Assembly (NCBI RefSeq): GCF_002386445.1
Contig: NZ_DGIR01000009.1
Span: 140,523-204,522 of the forward strand
Reading direction: 5' to 3'
DNA from: Pseudomonas sp. UBA4617
GTDB taxonomy: Bacteria > Pseudomonadota > Gammaproteobacteria > Pseudomonadales > Pseudomonadaceae
DNA: 64,000 nt
Positions 47,358 through 55,358 of this stretch are shown here, piece by piece; within the stretch, counting starts at the first letter, position 1, and each line of letters begins with the position of its first letter. The notes beneath the pieces are model-generated. The model was not told where the DNA came from. It was given only the letters and a program-made list of their open reading frames with translations, and did not search any database. The translations under genes were made by a program, and so were the position numbers.

Positions 47358-47637
47358 TGGTCCCAAACCACTCGAACTGTCCGATAGTTTTCAAAGCGGC
47401 CTTTTCGATCTCGTCCGCAACGTCGTCGTACTGCTCTACTGACGGACATAGCTCAAACGTACAACAACAGCTGTTTGAGTCGTAGAACAAGCTGATTACA
47501 CGTTTTTGTAGCCCCTTTTGAGCGATTGCTACGCAAAAACTGAGCATTTCCGCCAGCTCATATGCCTTTCCGTGACGCGTGCAGATCTCAATTCCGTGTG
47601 CGGTGAGGTGATCCACTGAAACACTCGACTCACGCAT
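47314..47637 (-). CDS. Opposite-strand protein within the early operon
   Basis: 107 aa, lower G+C than neighbours, RBS GGAGG close to the ATG. SVDHLTAHGIEICTRHGKAY and YDSNSCCCTFELCPSVEQYD; no family recognised. Reads against the operon and overlaps the RHH gene 3' end, so it probably has its own promoter, perhaps active in the lysogen. Confidence 0.65.
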   Translation of the reverse strand: MRESSVSVDHLTAHGIEICTRHGKAYELAEMLSFCVAIAQKGLQKRVISLFYDSNSCCCTFELCPSVEQYDDVADEIEKAALKTIGQFEWFGTIKHGLPMEFDPEEL

Positions 47638-47748
47638 TGAACCTCCCTAGCCCGGCCCCATGCCGGTCACCCGTAATACCCCATCCCAAACCAAATTGCC
47701 ACCATGCCGCATCCGGCCACGGAGGGCGGCGCATGCATGGAGAAAGCC

Positions 47749-48300
47749 ATGAGCTACTTCTACAAGACCGAATCCCCAAAGGTCCTGGCCGCAGTGCGCG
47801 CCTGGGATCAGAAGAAAGCGGCCTGGAACGTCCAGCGCGAGAAGCTGGGCCAAGCCTTCGGCGCCGATGCATCGCCGATGTACAGCGGCTCCCGCAACTA
47901 CGTCGGCGGCATCAAGCTCAGCGCCAGCCGCGACCTTGATGTGCACTGGTGCCGTCCTGACGAATACGGCTACCGCTCGCTGCGCCGGGCGCCCAAGCAT
48001 GCCAAGGGCACGGCCAAGGAGGTGCGCGCTGCCGAGAAGGCTGAACACCAGCGCCTGGAAGACCTCTGGAAAGCACATTGCCCGGACGACATCGACCGGG
48101 ACGAAATGTGGGAAGCCATCGGCGTTGAGCGCGGCGGTATCTGGCTCAGTGGCGGGGTGTGCTTCACCTATGGCGACACCGTGTACCTGAACCTGGGCAG
48201 CAAGGCGGCTGACGGCGATGTCGACGGCCTGGTTGAGATTGTCAGCAGTGAGTACGAAACAGCTCGCCATCGTGTGCTGAACGCGCGCAAAGCCGCCTGA
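47749..48300 (+). CDS. Early protein, function unknown
   Basis: 183 aa from MSYFYKTESPKVLAAVRAWD; RBS GGAGAAAG. Mixed alpha/beta with WEAIGVERGGIWLSGGVCFT. No family recognised. Confidence 0.68.
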   Translation: MSYFYKTESPKVLAAVRAWDQKKAAWNVQREKLGQAFGADASPMYSGSRNYVGGIKLSASRDLDVHWCRPDEYGYRSLRRAPKHAKGTAKEVRAAEKAEHQRLEDLWKAHCPDDIDRDEMWEAIGVERGGIWLSGGVCFTYGDTVYLNLGSKAADGDVDGLVEIVSSEYETARHRVLNARKAA

Positions 48301-48350
48301 CCCTCCGGCGCTGCCAGCCAGCGCCTTCCCCTATTCAACGTTATTGACTG

Positions 48351-48995
48351 CTAGATCTCCTTCATCATATCCGCGATACGCTTATTGATAGTGCGCTCCA
48401 CCTGAAAAACGTCTGATTGAAAATTACTGATGAGAAAAAATGACTGTGTCTCGTACTCATCAACTTCTGAGCGAGGAACTCCGAACTCCATTTTTTCGAT
48501 CATGTCTTTGGCCTTTCGAAAGTTATGATCAATCGTCATGGGCTCAACTTCAGGAAACCCGTACTCTGGTGGATTTTGAGGGCCAACGAGGTGGCCGTAA
48601 GCGTTCCACAACGTGCAGAACCTACTCCAGCTGCTTCGCCAATCACGGAAAAGGGTACGAAGCTGGTCTGAGTACTCCCCCAAAACCTCATGATCGTTGA
48701 CCTGGTGCATCTGCATATGAGCATGCTTAAGACCATTCAAGTACGCTCCCCCATCCATAAGGCCATGAGTCGCTTCGCGAAGCTCCTGGAGCACCTCGAA
48801 GTGCTTCTGGTGATTGAACTGCTTCTTCCATGCAGTCAAAGCCTGCCAGGCAAAAAAAGCCATGCATAGTGTGGCCATGTAGCTGAGCACCTCAAATACA
48901 TCCTTGAACTCAAACTTGGGATTTCCCCAAGCAGAGAACAAGTAAGCTCCAAACATCACCAGCATTACGCATCCAAATAAAACGACTCGATCCAT
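48351..48995 (-). CDS. Two-TM membrane protein on the opposite strand (moron candidate)
   Basis: 214 aa, A+T-rich. TM helices at about 4-22 and 35-53 (MATLCMAFFAWQALTAWKKQ); the rest is cytoplasmic and helical, ending in a basic KRIADMMKEI. Lies against the early operon between two unrelated genes. Such isolated opposite-strand membrane genes are often expressed by the lysogen; a superinfection role is possible but unproven. Confidence 0.78.
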   Translation of the reverse strand: MDRVVLFGCVMLVMFGAYLFSAWGNPKFEFKDVFEVLSYMATLCMAFFAWQALTAWKKQFNHQKHFEVLQELREATHGLMDGGAYLNGLKHAHMQMHQVNDHEVLGEYSDQLRTLFRDWRSSWSRFCTLWNAYGHLVGPQNPPEYGFPEVEPMTIDHNFRKAKDMIEKMEFGVPRSEVDEYETQSFFLISNFQSDVFQVERTINKRIADMMKEI

Positions 48996-49039
48996 AAGCC
49001 CCTCCCCAATTTAAACCGATTCTACAACGAGGCGATGGC

Positions 49040-49963
49040 ATGCCCACAGCAATCGACCTGTTCGCCGGCCTCGGCGGATGGAGCACCGGCGCGCGCGCCG
49101 CAGGCGTCCAGGTTCTCTGGGCGGCAAACCATTGGCCAGAGGCCGTGAAGTGGCACGCAGCAAACCACCGGGACACCGAGCACGTGTGCCAGGACCTGCA
49201 GCAAGCGAACTGGGCAAAGGTGCCTCGCTCGGACATCGGCATCGCCTCTCCATGCTGCCAAGGCTTCACCAACGCCCGCGGGAAGAAGAGCGGCAACCCC
49301 GAGCACGATGCATCGCGCTCGACAGCCTGGGCCGTTCCCTCTGCTGCTGAAGTGCTTGATCAGGACGCCTGGGTGGTCGAGAACGTGCCGGAGTTCGTGA
49401 ACTGGGTGCTCTACCCCAGCTGGGTGGATGCGATGAGGCGCCTTGGCTACCAGGTTGCGCCGCACATAGTCGATTGCGCCGACCTCGGCGTGCCGCAACA
49501 TCGAGTGCGCCTGTTCCTGATCTGCACCAAAAGCAAGGCGCCGATTCAACTGCAGCTACAGCAGTGCGAGCACGTCCCGGCCAGCAGCTTCCTCGACTTC
49601 GACGCCGGACGCTGGTCGCAGATCGAGAAGCCAGGCCGGGCCCAGGCCACGCTCGACCGCGTGCGCAATGGCCGCCAGCGCTTCGGCGACAGGTTCATCA
49701 TGCCGTACTACGGCAAAGGCTCAGGCACCACCGGTCGCGACATCAAAAGGCCGATCGGCACCATCACCACTCTGGACCGATGGGCCTTGGTCGACGGCGA
49801 CCGCATGCGAATGCTAAGCGCCAGCGAAGCCCTGGCCGCCATGTCGTTCCCCGCCGACACCCTGCGCCCGGATAACCACCGACTCACCATGCACATGGCT
49901 GGAAACGCGGTACCACCGCTGGCAGGCCAGCGAGTTATCGAGGCCCTTCTTAAAGCAGCCTAG
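49040..49963 (+). CDS. DNA cytosine-5 methyltransferase
   Basis: 307 aa. Motif I DLFAGLGGWSTG (6-17), motif IV SPCCQGFTN with catalytic Cys73 (second Pro of PPC replaced by Cys), motif VI ENV (114-116), motif VIII QHRVRLF, motif X GNAVPPL. A short variable region suggests a solitary phage enzyme; no restriction partner nearby. Likely protects phage DNA from host restriction. Confidence 0.92.
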   Translation: MPTAIDLFAGLGGWSTGARAAGVQVLWAANHWPEAVKWHAANHRDTEHVCQDLQQANWAKVPRSDIGIASPCCQGFTNARGKKSGNPEHDASRSTAWAVPSAAEVLDQDAWVVENVPEFVNWVLYPSWVDAMRRLGYQVAPHIVDCADLGVPQHRVRLFLICTKSKAPIQLQLQQCEHVPASSFLDFDAGRWSQIEKPGRAQATLDRVRNGRQRFGDRFIMPYYGKGSGTTGRDIKRPIGTITTLDRWALVDGDRMRMLSASEALAAMSFPADTLRPDNHRLTMHMAGNAVPPLAGQRVIEALLKAA

Positions 49964-50223
49964 TGCTTCCGGCTCTTGCCGAGCCCAAACGACCCACCGC
50001 CGACGGTGTAGACACTGCGGCGCTTTTTCTTCTTCTGCGGACCTTCGAAGAGAATCTTGAGGCGCCGGGCGCGTGCCGCTCCGGTCAGATCGCACACACG
50101 CTTGCCTTCTGGCCCCATGCACTTTTCAACGTGCTTCTTCAAAGCCTTCGACGTGAACAGGCCTTTGCAGTGCCTGCACACCTGGTCAATCGGCCGTCCC
50201 TTTGAATCAACTGATATCGCCAT
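49960..50223 (-). CDS. Small basic C2HC zinc-finger protein on the opposite strand
   Basis: 87 aa. CRHCKGLFTSKALKKHVEKC is a zinc finger; the C-terminus is very basic (PQKKKKRRS). RBS GGAGGG. Overlaps the methyltransferase stop by 4 bp, tail to tail. Probably binds nucleic acid; role unknown. Confidence 0.65.
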   Translation of the reverse strand: MAISVDSKGRPIDQVCRHCKGLFTSKALKKHVEKCMGPEGKRVCDLTGAARARRLKILFEGPQKKKKRRSVYTVGGGSFGLGKSRKH

Positions 50224-50268
50224 GGTTTCCCTCCACCGAAGCCATGAGCATAGCCTCGAGGTATCCCC

Positions 50269-50991
50269 ATGCCCACAGAAAACCGATCCAGCACCACCGA
50301 ACTGAGCAAGATCGTCACCGAAGCCCTTGTCGGCATGGTTTCCGGCGTAACCGGCATGAAGCCGCCCGCTGATGAGCCACTGCCTGGCTTCATTCAGGCG
50401 CCGATTGATCGCGCAGTAACGCGGATTTCAGAGCTTCTCGCCCAGCCATCCCCACAGCCCCACCCCGAGCCTATAGCCTGGATGGTTGGTACTGCCTTCT
50501 GGTGGACCAAAGAAGAGGCAGAGCGGGATGCCGCAGAGGCTGGGCTGCCGATTGTTGGCCTGGGGCCGATGACCGATCGCACCGCTACCGAACTCGCCGA
50601 GAGCGAAACGATGGCGGCGATAGCCGAACTTGCCGAGTGCGAGGCCATGGCCGATATGGTTGCCGAGCGAGAATGGGCGGAGCATGTCGGTACCGGCGAT
50701 GTATCCAGCAAGGTCGAGGCAGCTTTCACTCAACTGCACAACGATCTGCATGAGGCCGTCGACAAGCTGGCCGAGCGGGATGCGCTGCTGAAAGAAGTGC
50801 TGATCAAAACTGACAAATGGATGCTGCCTGACCTGTACGAGCGTATTCGTCTGTCGTTCAAGCCCGCCAGCGCAGAGCTCGGCGCACCAACTCCGCAGAC
50901 GATCAACGGGCACAAGCTCAACTGCAAAGCGGTCGACGAATACAAGCCTGGAGATTGCAGTTGCAGTGCAGAGCCGGATTCGAAGTCATGA
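50269..50991 (+). CDS. Early protein, function unknown
   Basis: 240 aa: helical, acidic (ETMAAIAELAECEAMADMVA is repetitive), with FWWTKEEAERDAAEAG near residue 80 and a Cys-rich end (GDCSCSAEP). RBS GAGG. No family recognised. 4-bp overlap with the next gene. Confidence 0.68.
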   Translation: MPTENRSSTTELSKIVTEALVGMVSGVTGMKPPADEPLPGFIQAPIDRAVTRISELLAQPSPQPHPEPIAWMVGTAFWWTKEEAERDAAEAGLPIVGLGPMTDRTATELAESETMAAIAELAECEAMADMVAEREWAEHVGTGDVSSKVEAAFTQLHNDLHEAVDKLAERDALLKEVLIKTDKWMLPDLYERIRLSFKPASAELGAPTPQTINGHKLNCKAVDEYKPGDCSCSAEPDSKS

Positions 50992-51248
50992 CGACGCACT
51001 TCGCACCATTCACCGACCTGGAAGACGTTGAGCAAGCGCCCTGCGGCACCTGGCTAGGGGAATCCTCCGAGCTGTCAGGCGACTGGGCCGAAGTCGATTG
51101 CCTGCTCTGCAAGAAGCGCCGAGAAAGGATCATCGCTGCCGCCGCTGATGAAGAGCGCTTCATCGTCGAGCAGATGGGCCACATGGCAGCCTTCATGCGC
51201 TCGGTGGATTCAGCCCCGCAAGAGAACATTTGTACTCCCAAGCTGTAA
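50988..51248 (+). CDS. Small early protein with CxxC
   Basis: 86 aa: MTTHFAPFTDLEDVEQAPCG, VDCLLCKKRRERI (CxxC), acidic/helical end. Function unknown. Confidence 0.65.
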   Translation: MTTHFAPFTDLEDVEQAPCGTWLGESSELSGDWAEVDCLLCKKRRERIIAAAADEERFIVEQMGHMAAFMRSVDSAPQENICTPKL

Positions 51249-51297
51249 CCCCTCTCCCCTCTATTCACTGCCGCGATATAGCGGCCAAGGCGAAGCT

Positions 51298-51900
51298 ATG
51301 TCTCAAGCAAAGGAACGCCCGATCCTGTTCAGCGGGCCTATGGTCCGCGCCATTCTGGAAGGCCGGAAGACGGTCACCAGGCGTGAGGTGAAGAAGCGCA
51401 ACGCCCTGGACTGCCTTGCGGCCGGGTTCGAGCCATCTTTCCTGACTCTTTCGGGCAATGCGGACATGTGCCCATATGGCAAGCCAGGCGATCGCCTGTG
51501 GGTGCGTGAGGCGTGGCTGGCAGATTCTCAACTCGATTCGATTTCGCCGCGCGACCTGAGCCAGGGCGAGCCCATCATGTACCCAGCAGATGGCAGCGTC
51601 CGGCAGACAGGATGCGCAATGGTCTCGCAGGGCCGAGGGCGCCCCTCGATCCACATGCCCCGCTGGGCCAGTCGAATCCTGCTGGAAATCACAGCAGTAC
51701 GCGTCGAACGGCTGCAGGACATCAGCGAGGACCAGGCCGAAGCGGAAGGCGTGGGTTTCCTTCGGCAAATACCCGATGCAGACGAGACGCTCACCGCCGC
51801 GCAGCTATTCGAGTGCCTCTGGAGCAGCATAAACGGCGACGAATCATGGAGCGGCAACCCGTGGGTATGGGTCGTCGAGTTCAAGCGGGTGACACCATGA
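51298..51900 (+). CDS. ASCH/PUA-like phage protein
   Basis: 200 aa. RPILFSGPMVRAILEGRKTV then TRR, with YGKPGDRLWVREAW and the end NPWVWVVEFKRV. This is the phage ASCH-like family, a fold that binds RNA or modified nucleosides. Function in phage unknown. RBS AAGGCGAAG weak; start well conserved. Confidence 0.78.
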   Translation: MSQAKERPILFSGPMVRAILEGRKTVTRREVKKRNALDCLAAGFEPSFLTLSGNADMCPYGKPGDRLWVREAWLADSQLDSISPRDLSQGEPIMYPADGSVRQTGCAMVSQGRGRPSIHMPRWASRILLEITAVRVERLQDISEDQAEAEGVGFLRQIPDADETLTAAQLFECLWSSINGDESWSGNPWVWVVEFKRVTP

Positions 51901-52148
51901 CTCGCCTCGCCCTCTGCCTCCTGCTGCTGGCCACCGGCGCCAGCGCAACCGATAACGTCATCGACGTGCAGCACGACAGCCAGCGCGGCGTCACCTGCTA
52001 CCTGCTGAATGGGGTCGGCATCAGCTGCATCCCCGATAGCGAGCTGCAGGCCGGCAACCAGCGCCAGCTCTCCCCGCACGAAACACAACCCGAACCTACA
52101 CCCGCACTGGCGCCTGGGCGCTGGATTGATGAGAGGTATCAGCTGTGA
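51897..52148 (+). CDS. Small secreted/periplasmic protein
   Basis: 83 aa with a clear signal peptide (MTRLALCLLLLATGASA) and a mature part containing two Cys (VTCYLLNGVGISC). ATGA overlap with the previous gene. Role unknown. Confidence 0.65.
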   Translation: MTRLALCLLLLATGASATDNVIDVQHDSQRGVTCYLLNGVGISCIPDSELQAGNQRQLSPHETQPEPTPALAPGRWIDERYQL

Positions 52149-52699
52149 GCAAGATCGATTGGAGCAAGGCGCCTGAGTGGGCAGACGGCCACGGCCTGGT
52201 CGCCCACCACGGCATTACCGAGGTGTGGATCAACATGGACCAGTACGCCGTGGTCGGCGCCGAGGATCGCGTCTATCCATACGGTGGCGGTACCGGCGAT
52301 CACCGGCACAATTTCACGCAGGGCCAGATCCAGTACATCACGCCGCGGCCGGCGCGCTGGGATGGCGAAGGCCTACCGCCGGTTGGCACCACATGCGAAT
52401 GGCATCCCAGTAGCGACCAGGTCATAGTTGTGACGATCCTGGGCCGTGATGGCGATGAAACATGGTTCCGTCGCAAGGGCGCAGAGGACTCCGAGACTTG
52501 CCTGCGCATGGCATTCTTCAGCCCCATCCGCACGCCTGAGCAGATCGCGGAGGCGGAGCGAAAGATAGCAATCGCCAAAATGGCAGAGGATGCCCAGCTG
52601 GATTTCAGTGCAGGTGAGCTTCTCACTGCCCGCGAGTATGTAGAGTGCGCGATCGCTGCTCTGCATGATGCCGGCTACCGCAAGCAGGTGGCGCCATGA
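52145..52699 (+). CDS. Early protein, function unknown
   Basis: 184 aa, GTG start in a GTGA overlap. N-terminal part (WADGHGLVAHHGITEVWINM) and a middle part with PPVGTTCEWHPSSDQVIVVT, typical of composite phage small-protein families. No function recognised. Confidence 0.7.
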   Translation: MSKIDWSKAPEWADGHGLVAHHGITEVWINMDQYAVVGAEDRVYPYGGGTGDHRHNFTQGQIQYITPRPARWDGEGLPPVGTTCEWHPSSDQVIVVTILGRDGDETWFRRKGAEDSETCLRMAFFSPIRTPEQIAEAERKIAIAKMAEDAQLDFSAGELLTAREYVECAIAALHDAGYRKQVAP

Positions 52700-52746
52700 T
52701 CGCCCTCGCCTACATGGCCTACCTGATCTACAGGGGGCCGCGATGA
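52696..52746 (+). CDS. 16-codon bridging ORF
   Basis: MIALAYMAYLIYRGPR, starting in an ATGA overlap with the previous stop and ending in an ATGA overlap with the methyltransferase start. It may serve only to carry ribosomes to the next gene. A hydrophobic micro-peptide is also possible. Confidence 0.4.
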   Translation: MIALAYMAYLIYRGPR

Positions 52747-53516
52747 GCGAGGTCAGCCTGTACCAGGGAGACTGCCTGGAGGTGATGAAGTCGATCCCAG
52801 ATGCCAGCGTCGACCTGGTGCTGGCTGACCTGCCATATGGCACCACGCAGTGCGCTTGGGATGTGGTGATTCCCTTCGCCCCACTCTGGGAGCAGTACTT
52901 GAGAATCGCCAAGCAGGAGGCGGCCATTGTGCTCTGCGCGGCCCAGCCGTTCAGCTCGCTGGTGGTCGCCAGCAACCCCCGCGACTACCGCTACGAATGG
53001 ATCTGGGAGAAAGGCAACGCGACCGGCTTCCTCAATGCGAAGAAGCAGCCACTGCGAGCGCACGAAAGCGCCCAGGTCTTCTACCGGCGCCAGCCGGTGT
53101 ACAACCCGCAGATGACCTCCGGGCACGAGCGTCGCACGGCCAAGCGGAAGACGGTCAACTCAGAGTGCTACGGCAAGGCCCTGTCGCTCACCGAGTACGA
53201 CTCGACGGACCGATACCCACGCTCGGTTCAGTTCTTCTCGAGCGACAAGCAGACGGCCAACTTCCACCCAACGCAGAAGCCTGTCAGCTGGATGCGGTTC
53301 CTCATCGCCACCTACACCAATCCCGAGCAGGTGGTGCTCGACAACACAATGGGCAGCGGCACGACCGGAGTTGCCTGTATCCAGCTGGGCCGGCGCTTTA
53401 TCGGCATCGAGCAGGACGAAGGGCATTTCGGTACCGCCCAACAGCGCATTGCTGAGGCAATCACCATCCGCGACACCCCGGCAGCGCAGATCGAGCTGTT
53501 CGAAGCCCGAGCCTAA
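52743..53516 (+). CDS. DNA methyltransferase (N4-cytosine or N6-adenine, beta class)
   Basis: 257 aa. DLPYG (29-33) is motif IV, HPTQKP and DNTMGSGTTGVAC are the downstream FxGxG-region motifs, so catalytic motif precedes AdoMet motif (beta-type order). Solitary, no endonuclease nearby. Second methyltransferase of the phage; anti-restriction is the likely role. Confidence 0.9.
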   Translation: MSEVSLYQGDCLEVMKSIPDASVDLVLADLPYGTTQCAWDVVIPFAPLWEQYLRIAKQEAAIVLCAAQPFSSLVVASNPRDYRYEWIWEKGNATGFLNAKKQPLRAHESAQVFYRRQPVYNPQMTSGHERRTAKRKTVNSECYGKALSLTEYDSTDRYPRSVQFFSSDKQTANFHPTQKPVSWMRFLIATYTNPEQVVLDNTMGSGTTGVACIQLGRRFIGIEQDEGHFGTAQQRIAEAITIRDTPAAQIELFEARA

Positions 53517-53567
53517 CCCCTCCCCCTACTACTCAAGCCCGCCGACATGCGCGGGCGAGGAGCAACC

Positions 53568-53924
53568 ATGTCTGATTTTCAGACCACGACCGAGCCCGTG
53601 GCCCGGAAGCGCCATACCTGCTGCGAATGCCGCGGGCACATCGATCCCGGGCAACGGTACCAGCTGGTGGCTGGCTGCTGGGAAGGCTCGATGGAAAGCT
53701 TCAAAACCTGCCTTCCGTGCGTTCAGGCCCGCGACTGGGCGACTGCCCAACCTGAGTGGATGGGCGACGGAGAGCACCTCTACTACTTCGGCATGCTGGA
53801 AGAGGACTTGGCCAATCTGGCTCCGGAGCTTTCACCAGGTGACGGCCGCCGTTTCCGAGCCTATCGGCTGCAGGTGCAAATTTGCCGCCGCCGTGACGCT
53901 GCGCACTCACAGAAAGCAGCCTGA
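53568..53924 (+). CDS. Zinc-ribbon-like phage protein
   Basis: 118 aa. RHTCCECRGHIDPGQRYQLV with a second pair (KTCLPCVQAR) gives two CxxC, as in small treble-clef or zinc-ribbon proteins. Basic C-terminus. Role unknown. Confidence 0.68.
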   Translation: MSDFQTTTEPVARKRHTCCECRGHIDPGQRYQLVAGCWEGSMESFKTCLPCVQARDWATAQPEWMGDGEHLYYFGMLEEDLANLAPELSPGDGRRFRAYRLQVQICRRRDAAHSQKAA

Positions 53925-53962
53925 CCACCAACCTGCCGCCGTCGGCGGCGTGGAGACCATCC

Positions 53963-54139
53963 ATGAACCTGATCGACTGCTACGTCACGAAGATCCTCGG
54001 CGAGCCGTACCGCAAGTTCGGCGCCTGGTGGGTCGACGCCGAATACGAGGCCTATGGCCGAATCAGCAAAACTCAACTCATGTTCCGCACCGAGGAAGCC
54101 GCCCGGGCGGCGAAGGTCGGGCACCACTTCTTGGCCTGA
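53963..54139 (+). CDS. Small early protein, function unknown
   Basis: 58 aa: MNLIDCYVTKILGEPYRKFG; AWWVDAEYEAYGRISKTQLM, then a helix EEAARAAKVGHHF. Resembles short phage proteins of unknown role. Confidence 0.6.
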   Translation: MNLIDCYVTKILGEPYRKFGAWWVDAEYEAYGRISKTQLMFRTEEAARAAKVGHHFLA

Positions 54140-54164
54140 CCTTACTATATAAAGGAGACACCCT

Positions 54165-54377
54165 ATGCGAACCGCAGAAAACATCGACCGCTTCCTGCGC
54201 CTCGACGAGGTGCTGCACGTGACCGGCATCGGCCGGAACACCGTCTATCGCAGAATCAGGGAGGGCACCTTTCCAAAACAGGTTAAGATAGGCCCAAATT
54301 CGGTCGCCTGGCGCCAGTCGGACATCACCCAGTGGATGACCTCTTTTACCCCCAGCGACGACCAATCAGTACATTGA
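54165..54377 (+). CDS. AlpA-family regulator / excisionase candidate
   Basis: 70 aa. DRFLRLDEVLHVTGIGRNTV, YRRIREGTFPKQVK and a WRQSDITQWM end are the AlpA MerR-like fold. Last rightward gene before attR. AlpA-type proteins often act as excisionases. Its final codons contain the AGTACATT arm site. After excision it would sit directly before int. Confidence 0.85.
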   Translation: MRTAENIDRFLRLDEVLHVTGIGRNTVYRRIREGTFPKQVKIGPNSVAWRQSDITQWMTSFTPSDDQSVH

Positions 54378-54387
54378 GCAGTACATT
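54368..54387 (+). other. Arm-type integrase/excisionase sites (right)
   Basis: AGTACATT at 54368-54375 and 54380-54387, spacing 12 bp, mirror of the left pair. They overlap the stop region of the AlpA-like gene. Confidence 0.6.
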
Positions 54388-54440
54388 GAAACGCCAATTT
54401 TCGCTCAAGCCCTTATCCCACCAGCTATACAGGTCCACCA

Positions 54441-54457
54441 GTGGAAATCTTCAAGGA
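54441..54457 (+). other. attR core, identical to the start of queD
   Basis: GTGGAAATCTTCAAGGA, same as 1340-1356. Because the core begins with the GTG start codon, the gene is kept complete after integration while everything upstream is replaced by prophage DNA. Confidence 0.92.
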
Positions 54458-54797
54458 ATTCACATTCGAATCGGCCCACCGCCTGCCCAATGTCCCGGCC
54501 GGGCACAAATGCGGCCGCCTGCACGGCCACTCATTCAAGGTCGGCCTGCACCTCACCGGCCCGCTCGACCCACATACCGGCTGGATCCGTGATTTTGCCG
54601 AGGTGAAGGCGATCTTCAAGCCGATCTACGAACAGCTGGATCACAACTACCTCAACGACATTCCGGGGCTCGAGAACCCGACCAGCGAAGTCATCGCCAA
54701 ATGGATCTGGGACCAGGTCAAGCCGCTGATGCCGGAGCTTTCCAAGGTACGCATTCACGAAACCTGCACCAGCGGCTGCGAATACACCGGGGACTGA
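54441..54797 (+). CDS. queD: 6-carboxy-tetrahydropterin synthase (QueD)
   Basis: 118 aa. Zn-binding His13 (ESAHRLP), His28 and His30 (GRLHGH), catalytic Cys24 (GHKCGR). A later RIHETCTSGCEY completes the PTPS fold. Makes the precursor of queuosine and related deazapurines. GTG start at the att core; the phage supplies AGGTCCACCA as leader. Host gene, intact. Confidence 0.95.
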   Translation: MEIFKEFTFESAHRLPNVPAGHKCGRLHGHSFKVGLHLTGPLDPHTGWIRDFAEVKAIFKPIYEQLDHNYLNDIPGLENPTSEVIAKWIWDQVKPLMPELSKVRIHETCTSGCEYTGD

Positions 54798-54890
54798 TGC
54801 AGCGGGGCTGGCCCCAGCGCTGGCGCAATGCCCGCAAACGGGCTGCGTGGAGGGCGGCCTGGCGCCGGCCGGGCGACAGCTGGAATGCCG

Positions 54891-55358
54891 CTATTCCAGC
54901 GCGCTGTCCAGGAACGCCGGCGCGATGTAGCGCTGGTAATGCGCTTCCGACAACAGGAAGAATTCGCGGTCGATGGCGTCGCGCAACTGGGGCAGCTCCC
55001 AGTCGCGGAATTCCGGCAGCAATACCATGCCGTAGGCTTCCAGGTCACGGATCATCCGAGCGCCGCGGGCGATCAGCTGGTACGCCCAGCAATATTCCGA
55101 TTGCTGTTCGACAAAACGGATGGAGCGCTGCTCCAGCTGCTGGCGCAGCAGCCCTTTGTCGAACACTTCCAGCTTGGCCATCATCACCTGCACCAGCAAC
55201 TGCTCCAGGCGCAACCACACGGCGCGCTTTTGCGCATCGTCGTAGCCATTCCAGTGGATCACCTCGTGGTGAAACCGCTTGCAGCCACGGCACACGATGT
55301 CTCCATAGACCGTGGAGCAGAGGCCGACGCAAGGGGTCTTGATGGACTTGTTGGACAT
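54891..55358 (-). CDS. DUF1289 domain protein
   Basis: 155 aa. N-terminal cysteine motif (KTPCVGLCSTVYGDIVCRGC) followed by RFHHEVIHW is the DUF1289 family (possible metal or Fe-S site). The rest is helical (LLRQQLEQRSIRFVEQQSEY). Start taken at 55358, MSNKSIKTPC. Function unknown; convergent with queD. Confidence 0.85.
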   Translation of the reverse strand: MSNKSIKTPCVGLCSTVYGDIVCRGCKRFHHEVIHWNGYDDAQKRAVWLRLEQLLVQVMMAKLEVFDKGLLRQQLEQRSIRFVEQQSEYCWAYQLIARGARMIRDLEAYGMVLLPEFRDWELPQLRDAIDREFFLLSEAHYQRYIAPAFLDSALE

